Positions 54,212 through 61,444 of a stretch of 64,000 nt of DNA are shown one piece after another. This DNA comes from Blastocatellia bacterium (GTDB lineage: Bacteria; Acidobacteriota; Blastocatellia; UBA7656), in the NCBI GenBank assembly GCA_035275065.1, contig DATENM010000066.1, positions 43,095 through 107,094 on the forward strand, read 5' to 3'. The number at the start of each line of letters is the position of its first letter. The first letter of the stretch is position 1. The notes beneath the pieces were generated by a model. The model was not told the origin of the DNA and searched no databases. It worked only from the letters and a program-made list of their open reading frames with translations. The position numbers and the translations under genes are program-made.

Positions 54212-56818
54212 TCACCCCTGACGGCTCGCCGCTTTGCCGGTGATGGCGCGCGCCGCCGGCGAATCTTTCATCGGCAGCGTGAAGCGGCGAATGCCGTCGT
54301 ACCTGTACAACGCATTGGCGACTGCTGGCGCCGTCGGCACCAGGCCGATTTCGCCGACGCCTTTGGCGCCATAAGGCCCGTCGGGGTGTCGATCTTCGAT
54401 CATGATCAACTCGACTTCCGGCATATGCCGCGCCCGCAGCAAGCCTTGCGAATTCACGGTCATCGTCTGCGGCACGCCGCCTTCGACGCGGAACTCTTCG
54501 GTGAGCGCATAGCCTAAGCCCATGTGAATCGAGCCTTCGAGCTGGCCTTCGAGAAGCACGGGGTTCATGACGCGCCCGACGTCGTGTGCGGCGACGACTT
54601 TCTTGACCCGCCCGTCGTCGTCGAGGATGACGACCTGTGTGGCGAAGCCATAGGCGAAATGGGTCTTTGGCTTCGCGGCGTTCATCTCCAGCGAAGTCGT
54701 GTCATCGATCAGCACTTCGCCGTAATACGTTTTGCCTGCCAGATCACGCAGTGTGCGCTTCTCGTCAAGATCGCGCCGCAGCTTGCGCGCCGCTTCCTGG
54801 ACGCCGCGACAGCCGAGCACCGTGCCACGCGAGGCGGTCGTCTGCCCGCAGTCGAGGTCGTATTTCGTGTCGGCGGCGACGAAGGTAAAAACACTCGGCG
54901 GCAGGCCGGTCTCTTCGCAGGCCGTCTGCTGCAAGACCGTGAACAACCCCTGTCCCATCTCCGTGTAGCCCGTATAGATCGCCACCGTGCCGTCGTCGCG
55001 TACCTCAAGCATCGCCTTGCCGTATTCGGGCAGGCCGTTGCCGATGCCTGTGTTCTTGACGCCGCAGGCGATGCCGGCGTACTTCGCACCGCGATAAATA
55101 TCGCGCACCGCTTCGAGCGTCTTCTTGATGCCGACGCTGACTTCGAGCGGCTGACCTGTGCAGAAGATGTCGCCGAGGTCGAGCGCGTTGCGGTAGCGAA
55201 TCTCCCAGCCGTCAATGCCGACCTGTTCAGCCAGTATGTCGAGTATCGATTCCATCGCGAACGCCGATTGATTAGCGCCAAAGCCGCGCATCGCGCCGCA
55301 CGGCGGATTATTGGTGTAGACCGCAAGCGATGTGACTTCGATGTTCGGCACCTTGTACGGCCCTGTGCAATGGCCAGCAGCGCGCTCCAACACCTTGGTG
55401 CCGACCGACGCATACGCGCCCTTGTCACCAACCATGAAAGCGCGCACCGCGGTCAATCGGCCCTCCGAGTCGCAGCCGACCGTGTAGTCCATCTTGATCG
55501 GGTGGCGCTTGGGATGCAGGCGCAAGCTCTCTTCGCGGCTCAAGGTCAGCTTCACAGGCTTGCCTGTGAGGTGGGCGAGCAAGGCGGTCTGCGCCTGTAC
55601 GCTCATGTCCTCTTTGCCGCCGAACGCGCCGCCGTTGGTAATCAGCGTTACCTTGACCTGTTCCTGCGGCATCCCCATAAACGAAGCGATCTGCCGGCGG
55701 TCGTCGAAGACGCCCTGGCCCTGTGTGTAGACCCGCAAGCCGTCGCCTTCAGGCATGGCGATGCAGGCTTCGGGCTCCAGGTACATATGCTCGATGAACT
55801 GCGTCTGGAACGTGTGCGAGGCGACAAAGGCCGAATCGCGCAAGGCGGCGTCCACATCGCCGCGGCGGATTTCGGACTTGCTCAGCAGGTTGCCCTTCTT
55901 GTGAATCTTTGGCGCGTCGGTTTGCAAAGCCGCTTCCGTCGTCGCGACCGGCGGGCGCACTTCGTAATCGACGACAATCGCCTGCGCCGCGCGCCGCGCC
56001 GTGCGCCGGTCAACGGCGGCGACCGCGGCGATCACATCGCCGACATAGCGCGTCTCTTCGCCTTCCTCAATAAATATCGGCCAGTCGTTGTAGATCAATC
56101 CTTGATGGCGCTGGCCCGGTGTGTCGGCGGCGGTGACGATGCGGATGACGCCGGGAATCTCTTCGGCTTTCGATGTATCTATGCGCTTGACCAGGGCGCG
56201 CGGATGCTCGGAAAGCAGAACCGCGCCGTGCAGCATGTCCGGGAACGTCATGTCGTCAACGTAAGGCCGCTCGCCGAGCGCCAGCTCGCGCGCTTCGTAA
56301 CGCGGCAGGCTGGAGCCGACTTTGCCGCTGTGATCGCAATCGGGCATCGCTTCACCGCGCAGCGCGCAGGCCGCGAGCTTGATCGAATCAGCGATCTTGA
56401 CGTAACCGGTGCAGCGGCAATGATGCATGCTCAGCATGCGGTTGATCTGATCGTCGGACGGCTCCGGCGTCTTGTCGAGCAGATGCTTGGCGCGCACGAC
56501 AATGCCGGGCGTGCAGAAGCCGCATTGCAAGCCGCCCCCGGTGATGAACGCATCGGCGAAGGTCTCGCGCTCTAGCTCTGAAAACCCTTCGAGCGTCTGG
56601 ACGCGCTTGCCGGCGGCGTTCTTCGCCGGCACGGCGCACGCAACGACGGCGCGGTCGTCAATGATGACTGTGCAGCAGCCGCACTGGCCGGTCGGGCTGC
56701 AACCATCTTTCGGCGAGATGATGCCGCAATGGTCACGCAGCACTTCTAATAGTGACGCGTCCGTATCGACTTCGACCGCGCGCGGTTGATTATTCAATGT
56801 AAACTCGATGCGATTCAT
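54212..56818 (-). CDS. Fused xanthine dehydrogenase of the selenium-dependent type (2Fe-2S plus Mo-pterin domains)
   Basis: 868 residues. The N-terminal 2Fe-2S part (about 1-165) has CSPTGQCGCC, QCGFCTPG and HCRCTGY. It is fused to a complete Mo-pterin domain (GGAFGGKED, MRGFGANQS, C-terminal GAKGVGEIG with catalytic Glu). This single-chain Fe-S/Mo layout without an FAD domain, about 850-870 residues, matches my memory of the family annotated as selenium-dependent xanthine dehydrogenase, in which Mo carries a labile Se; no Sec codon is in the gene. Sulfur-only chemistry cannot be excluded. ATG 56818 has GAGGG seven bases upstream; ATG 56824 is too close to it. Confidence 0.85.
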   Translation of the reverse strand: MNRIEFTLNNQPRAVEVDTDASLLEVLRDHCGIISPKDGCSPTGQCGCCTVIIDDRAVVACAVPAKNAAGKRVQTLEGFSELERETFADAFITGGGLQCGFCTPGIVVRAKHLLDKTPEPSDDQINRMLSMHHCRCTGYVKIADSIKLAACALRGEAMPDCDHSGKVGSSLPRYEARELALGERPYVDDMTFPDMLHGAVLLSEHPRALVKRIDTSKAEEIPGVIRIVTAADTPGQRHQGLIYNDWPIFIEEGEETRYVGDVIAAVAAVDRRTARRAAQAIVVDYEVRPPVATTEAALQTDAPKIHKKGNLLSKSEIRRGDVDAALRDSAFVASHTFQTQFIEHMYLEPEACIAMPEGDGLRVYTQGQGVFDDRRQIASFMGMPQEQVKVTLITNGGAFGGKEDMSVQAQTALLAHLTGKPVKLTLSREESLRLHPKRHPIKMDYTVGCDSEGRLTAVRAFMVGDKGAYASVGTKVLERAAGHCTGPYKVPNIEVTSLAVYTNNPPCGAMRGFGANQSAFAMESILDILAEQVGIDGWEIRYRNALDLGDIFCTGQPLEVSVGIKKTLEAVRDIYRGAKYAGIACGVKNTGIGNGLPEYGKAMLEVRDDGTVAIYTGYTEMGQGLFTVLQQTACEETGLPPSVFTFVAADTKYDLDCGQTTASRGTVLGCRGVQEAARKLRRDLDEKRTLRDLAGKTYYGEVLIDDTTSLEMNAAKPKTHFAYGFATQVVILDDDGRVKKVVAAHDVGRVMNPVLLEGQLEGSIHMGLGYALTEEFRVEGGVPQTMTVNSQGLLRARHMPEVELIMIEDRHPDGPYGAKGVGEIGLVPTAPAVANALYRYDGIRRFTLPMKDSPAARAITGKAASRQG

Positions 56819-56907
56819 AGTCATTCCCTCGACCGTCCAGCGGGGCTCCCCTGCGGTTCCGGCATTTTAGCATTATTCGGCGGGCGGCGGCAGAGAAATT
56901 GAAGAGG

Positions 56908-56974
56908 GTGACAAGTGACGAGTGACAAGTGACAAGAAGGATTCGCTGTTCTCTTGTCACTCGTCACTTGTCAC
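56908..56974. repeat. Inverted pair of heptanucleotide arrays (GTGACAA/GTGACGA)
   Basis: Four 7-base units (GTGACAA, GTGACGA, GTGACAA, GTGACAA) run from 56908 to 56935. The complementary TTGTCAC, TCGTCAC, TTGTCAC lie at 56954-56974. The array ends two bases from the stop codon of the minus-strand DUF3179 gene. Confidence 0.85.
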
Positions 56975-56976
56975 TG

Positions 56977-58209
56977 TCAATAGATCGCTGTGTCAGGATG
57001 GTAGATCTTCCAGTCGAACCAGTAATCTTTCAACACATTGACGGGGCGCAGCCGGCGACCGGCGAGCGGGCCGCTCACGGCGCGACCGGTGAACTCCCAG
57101 GTGCTGCCGGTTTCGGCATCGGTGAATTGCGCCGTGCCCGGCTTCACCACGAAGGCGAGCGCGCGGCCGTCCACAGTGCTTTCAAAAGCGCGCACCGATT
57201 TCTTGCTGGTGTCGAGCATGATGACCAGTGGTGTGCCGCCCAGCGTGTCGTTGACCGGCGCTTGTCGTTCGAGCCGCGCCATCGAATAAGCCTTCGCGGC
57301 GCCGCTGGCGGTGACGCCGATGACGAGATCGCGCGGCTTCAACTGATCGTCGGGGTTGACCGGCGTGACGACGCGGAGCGTGGCGTAACGGTCTTCCCAG
57401 TCTACCGGCTCGTACTGCGCGGCGACGCGCTCGTCAGGTTTCAGCACGCGCCCGGCGGGCTGCTCGCGCTTCCAGAGCGCGAACGGCAGCTCGTCATGAG
57501 CGACGAGCTGGAGCTGTTCGCCCTTGAGCGGCCCGGCGATGCACTGGCCGCTGACCTGCTGCCACCACGAGCCGGTCTCTTCATCGCGCATGATGAAGTT
57601 CTGGTTATTGATGCCGCTCAGGTGAAAGTTCAGCGTGCGGCCTTTGACGTTGCGCTCCCACACCAGACCGGTGTGGCAGAGCGTTCAGTAGGTTGCCACG
57701 ATGGGCACACCGCCCACCGTGTCCTCGACGACATGGTGATAAGCCATCTGGCGAATCGGGTAGGCCGCCGCTTCATCGTTGACGGTTATGGCCATCACTT
57801 GATCGTCGTTGTTGATGAAGCCGGCGTCGCTGACGTTAGCGAAAGCCGCCACCGGCAGCGGGTGGAACATCCACTCAAAGTGGTTCTGCCGCGCAAACCA
57901 TGTCAACAGGCCGGCGAGCGCGACCAGCAGAATCAGCACCGTGCGCTTGAACCAGCGCCCGCCGCGCCAGAGATAAACGCTCAACGCCAGCATTGCGACA
58001 AGCCCGAAGATGGTTGCCAGCGGCGACCAGCGTTTGAGCTGGTAGGCGATGTCAAGGGCGCGCGGCGTCTGGCTCTTGAACGGCATGATGAGAAAGACAG
58101 GGATGGCGACCATCGCCAGCATCACGGCGGCCAACAGCAACACCGTGAGCCATGCCAGCACAGAATGCTTCGGGCGCGGGCGCGTAATCGTGGATGAAGC
58201 GGCAGTCAT
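56977..58209 (-). CDS. Membrane DUF3179 protein, probable selenoprotein with in-frame UGA (Sec175)
   Basis: 410 residues if the TGA at 57687-57685 is read through. Three membrane helices (about 15-43, 61-82, 87-106) precede the DUF3179 domain (about 115-400). It reads VPIVATY, then TGA, then TLCHTGLVWERN. The family has Y-C-x-L-C-x-[ST/A]-G at this place, so the TGA replaces the first Cys and gives UxxC, a redox motif. The frame is intact on both sides: the next stop is at 56977 and the downstream part (MRDEETGSWWQQVSGQ, VNDTLGGTPLVIM) stays family-like. A SECIS-like hairpin follows at once. ATG 58209 has AAGGAG six bases upstream. A nonsense mutation or base error remains possible. Confidence 0.75.
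57653..57683 (-). promoter_or_regulatory. Candidate bacterial SECIS hairpin
   Basis: On the minus strand, one base after the TGA: CGCTC, a TG bulge, CCACACC, loop GGTCT, GGTGTGG, GAGCG. All 12 base pairs are Watson-Crick. The loop starts 15 bases after the UGA. The GGUCU loop and a U bulged on the 5' side of the upper stem match what SelB recognises in the E. coli fdhF SECIS (AGGUCU loop, bulged U). Confidence 0.7.
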
Positions 58210-58238
58210 AGGGTTCTCCTTCGGGCGACGATTATGAA

Positions 58239-58350
58239 GTAAAAAGTAAAAAGTAAAAAGGCAAAAGTAAGACGGGGAGTGAATAGATAGCTCTTGATTA
58301 TCTATTCACTCCGGCTCCGCCCTTTTGCCTTTTGCCTTTTTACTTTTGCC
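58239..58350. repeat. Heptamer arrays around a 14-bp hairpin
   Basis: GTAAAAA occurs three times followed by GGCAAAA (58239-58266). TTTTGCC/TTTTTAC units lie at 58323-58350. Between them is a perfect 14-bp stem (GGAGTGAATAGATA at 58276-58289, complement at 58299-58312) with a 9-base loop. The structure lies between the TonB receptor stop (58354) and the DUF3179 start, and may act as a terminator for the receptor gene. Confidence 0.8.
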
Positions 58351-58353
58351 TTG

Positions 58354-60897
58354 TTAAAACAGCACGTCGAAATCCAGCCGGAAGCGACGTTTGTAATTGC
58401 CAAAGAAGACGCCGTACCGCGGGTCGTCAATGTTGCCGTGGACGCTGTACGGGTTGAAATGGTTGGTCAGGTTGAAGCCGCTCACCGACAGCCGCAGCGC
58501 ATACTTGTCGCTCACCTTGAAGTCTTTCGAGACTCTTGAATCGAACGAGAAGAAAGGCGGGAAGCGCGTCGTGTTCGCCAGCCCGACATAATCCTGCGCC
58601 GCGTTGGTCACCGCGTAGGGGAAGCCGTTGCGCCATTCCAACATCGGCGAGATGCGCACATGGCCGGGCAGCTTGATCAGCCCCCAGGTCAGGAAACGAT
58701 TCGGCAGGTCGGCGGAAAGATTGGTGTACTGGTTCGCCCGCACCACAGGGAACGGGAAGTTGCCGAGGTAGCTGTTGAACTCGTTCAGGTCGCCTTGCGT
58801 GCGGCTGCGCACATACGAGAAGAACAACTGCTGCCCTTCGGGCATCTGCCAGCGCCCCGTCAGCTCAAGCTGGCGGTAGCCGGCGCGTCCCGAACCGCGC
58901 ATCACCAGCGCGTCTTCGCCCTGCACCACGCCGGGCGTGATCGTGATGACGCCGTAGGTGTTGCTCTGCAAGTAATTGGCGCGGACGCGCAGTTGTTTGG
59001 TGACCGGATGCTCAACCTCGACGTTCCAGGTCGCGCTGTAAGGCGCGAAGTTGCCGGCGATATCTTTGCTGAAGATGAACGGCAGCTTGCTGTCCTCGGC
59101 GCGGTCTGTGATGTTACTGAAGCGGCGCGGGCCGTCAATGATTTCGCCGTCCGGCCCATAGGTCGTCACTACTTGCTCCGGGTAGCGGTTGAACGAATAG
59201 ACCATCAGCGGCACGCGGTCATAAAACAGGCCATAGCCGCCGCGAATCACCGTCTCCTGATTGCGGAACGGCGTCAGCGCGATGCCGACGCGCGGCGCAA
59301 CGCGCATGGTTTCGGTGATCCCCTGGCGCTCGAAGCGCGTGCCAACATCAACCGACAGGCGCGGGTTCAGCACCCAATGATCCTGCGCGAAGAAGTCTGC
59401 CTCCAGGTCGTTGCGGTCAAAGAGCTGGCCGCTGCCGGCAAAGTCTATGTGTTTAATCAGCCGCCCCTCGGCGTCAACGATATTCACGGGCCGCGCCCGG
59501 AAGTCGCCGCGGTTCGTCGTGCGCGCAAACGTCAAGCCGAATTTCAGATTGTGCGCGCCCATGGCGCGGATCGGCGCCAGCGAGTAGGTCTCAATCGCTT
59601 CGATGCGCGACGCGCGGCGCGCCTGATCGCTGAAATAGTTGCCGCTGTTGCCCGTCGGCGCGAGCGTCATCTCAAGCGGCCCCTGGCCCCAGACGCCGCC
59701 GCTGAAACGCTTGACGGCCAGCGTGCTTTCAAGCAGGTTGCCGCCAATCGCCAGGCGGTCAATTAGCGTGCCGGTGTAATCGTGAGCGCTCAGGGTCGGC
59801 GTCACCTCGCGCGGGTTGAAGAACTCCAATCCGACGAAGCTCATGTGGCGCGGCGCGACGTGGAATGTCCCGGTCAACGTATGCACGGGCGACAGGATGT
59901 AGTCGAGCTGCGTGAACGAATTCACCGACTCGTTCTTGGTCTCGTTGAACGGGAAGGGCAGCGTCCGCACGGGCCGCTTGACCAGATCGTACTCGACGCC
60001 TTCCGAGAAGTAGAGCTTGTCTTTGATGAGCGGGCCGTTGAAGACCAGACGCGGCGAGGCTTCGCGGACGCCGCGCAACTGGCCGCTCCAGATGCGGAAC
60101 TCGGGCAGCGGGTCGTTGATCTCGAAGTCCCACTTGTCGCCGCCGCGCCGGGTCTCGACCGTGACGACGCCGGCGGTGAAGCGACCGTATTGCGCCAGGT
60201 AAGGCGTCTTGAAGACATTGATCGTTTCGACGCTATCAACCGGCACGGTGACGCCGAACTGCCCGGTCGCCGGGTCTGTGACGTCAGCCGAGTTGACGAT
60301 CAGCGCGCTGCGGTGCTCGCCCTGGCCGGAAATCTTGATCTCGCCTTCGGGCGAGCGCACGACGCCGGGAACCAGCGGCAGCGTGTCTTTGACGGTCGCC
60401 GGTTTGACCGGCAGCTCTTTGACTATGTTGCGCGCCAGCTCGCTTGCGACCGAGGCCGTCTTTTCAACATGCGTGTCGGAGCCGGCCTGTATGGTTACTG
60501 TGTCGGTGAGATTGACTTTGGGAACGACGGTGAAGTTGATCTCGACGGGCGCGCCGGCCTGCACCGTCACTCCGGTTTGATTGAGGGTCTCAAGCCCTTC
60601 TTTCGAGATGAAGACATCATAAGTGCCCGGCGCGAGATTTCTGAATTCGGCGACGCCTTTTTCGTCGGTTGCAGTTTTGATAACGACGGCATCGCCGCGT
60701 TTCAATTCGACAACGACGGCGGTGACCGCGCGGTCGGCTTCGTCGTGCGCCGTGACGCGCAGGCTCGCGGTCGAGCGCGCTTGCCGGGCGATGACGCTGA
60801 AGCCCAGCGCCGGCACGAGCGCTAACACGACGAGCGCCCGCGTCAGCTTACGAAGATATGGGGGGATAAAGCACAGCATAGGTGTCACAACGTCCAT
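58354..60897 (-). CDS. TonB-dependent receptor with carboxypeptidase-regulatory N-domain (Oar-like)
   Basis: 847 residues. The signal peptide is about 1-38. A carboxypeptidase-regulatory Ig domain follows (about 42-125, SLRVTAHDEADRAVTAVVVEL, GTYDVFISKEGLE). The plug domain (about 150-250) has IKISGQGEHRSALIVNSADV and GRFTAGVVTVETRRGG. The long barrel ends FRLDFDVLF with a terminal Phe, as usual for BamA-dependent insertion. Ligand unknown. ATG 60897 has GAAGG six bases upstream; Met7 is an alternative. It shares domain plan, but little detailed sequence, with the receptor at 24419. The DUF3179 gene follows after a repeat, so common function is uncertain. Confidence 0.9.
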   Translation of the reverse strand: MDVVTPMLCFIPPYLRKLTRALVVLALVPALGFSVIARQARSTASLRVTAHDEADRAVTAVVVELKRGDAVVIKTATDEKGVAEFRNLAPGTYDVFISKEGLETLNQTGVTVQAGAPVEINFTVVPKVNLTDTVTIQAGSDTHVEKTASVASELARNIVKELPVKPATVKDTLPLVPGVVRSPEGEIKISGQGEHRSALIVNSADVTDPATGQFGVTVPVDSVETINVFKTPYLAQYGRFTAGVVTVETRRGGDKWDFEINDPLPEFRIWSGQLRGVREASPRLVFNGPLIKDKLYFSEGVEYDLVKRPVRTLPFPFNETKNESVNSFTQLDYILSPVHTLTGTFHVAPRHMSFVGLEFFNPREVTPTLSAHDYTGTLIDRLAIGGNLLESTLAVKRFSGGVWGQGPLEMTLAPTGNSGNYFSDQARRASRIEAIETYSLAPIRAMGAHNLKFGLTFARTTNRGDFRARPVNIVDAEGRLIKHIDFAGSGQLFDRNDLEADFFAQDHWVLNPRLSVDVGTRFERQGITETMRVAPRVGIALTPFRNQETVIRGGYGLFYDRVPLMVYSFNRYPEQVVTTYGPDGEIIDGPRRFSNITDRAEDSKLPFIFSKDIAGNFAPYSATWNVEVEHPVTKQLRVRANYLQSNTYGVITITPGVVQGEDALVMRGSGRAGYRQLELTGRWQMPEGQQLFFSYVRSRTQGDLNEFNSYLGNFPFPVVRANQYTNLSADLPNRFLTWGLIKLPGHVRISPMLEWRNGFPYAVTNAAQDYVGLANTTRFPPFFSFDSRVSKDFKVSDKYALRLSVSGFNLTNHFNPYSVHGNIDDPRYGVFFGNYKRRFRLDFDVLF

Positions 60898-61444
60898 TTA
60901 CTACCTTCTTATTATTTGCCGGTTCGTTTCGGCCACGCAAATAGAAATAATAGCCGATCAGCGCAGCCCGCGCCATTGTTGTCTCATGGCGCAAAGCCAC
61001 GCCATGATAACGGATTGCGCAACGCTTTGCCGAGGCAGGTTCTAACGAACTGCCGCCCCCTAATACGCGCGCGCCGCCGCAACGGATTGCCATAACGATT
61101 CAAGGCGTGCCGCGCGCCTGCCTGGTCAGGATGCTTCCAGAGCCGCGCCACCCAAACCGGTTAGCCAAAGGCGCGCCACTTAAGAAAACTATTGACTGTC
61201 GTCGCGCTTGCGCGATAATGGCGGCGGTTCGCCAGGTTCCACCCCTGATGCACAAGCGGAACCTTAAGCGACATCGAAGACCTGTCTGCCGACTTCCTCA
61301 CTTGCCCTTAAGCCGATTTGCCGTCGCGCTATCTCTGGCCCTGTTCGGCGCGCGGCTGGCCCAAATACTGCGCTGGCATTTGCGGTGTTTTCAAAAAAAG
61401 CCGTCTTCAAGAATTAGAACGGCGACGCGTAAGGAGAAACACTC
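60898..61444. other. Intergenic region between divergent genes
   Basis: 547 bases between the TonB receptor and the second C25-like gene. Besides the plus-strand promoter at 61192-61219, there is an 8-bp hairpin at about 60984-61007 (TCATGGCG / CGCCATGA). A plus-strand open frame at 61107-61523 lacks an SD and overlaps the C25-like start; I do not call it a gene. Confidence 0.5.
61192..61219 (+). promoter_or_regulatory. Predicted sigma70-type promoter for the second C25-like gene
   Basis: TTGACT (61192-61197), a 16-base spacer and GATAAT (61214-61219). It would give a leader of about 220 bases before the gene starting at 61445. Confidence 0.5.

Noticed and set aside
54524..56575. Very long open frame antisense to the fused xanthine dehydrogenase, and similar ones at 465-1568, 2716-3993 and 34502-36067.
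   Set aside because: GC-rich coding with low third-position A/T leaves antisense frames open. These have no SD, no domain motifs, and lie opposite proteins with intact catalytic residues.
57663..57685. Reading the DUF3179 locus as two separate genes, one ending at 57685 and one starting at GTG 57663.
   Set aside because: The GTG lies inside the conserved family core with no SD. Both halves are in one frame and together make exactly one DUF3179 protein.
60984..61010. GCAAAGCCACG, similar to part of a c-di-GMP-I (GEMM) riboswitch.
   Set aside because: It is only the loop of a local 8-bp hairpin; the second aptamer arm and the tetraloop receptor are absent.
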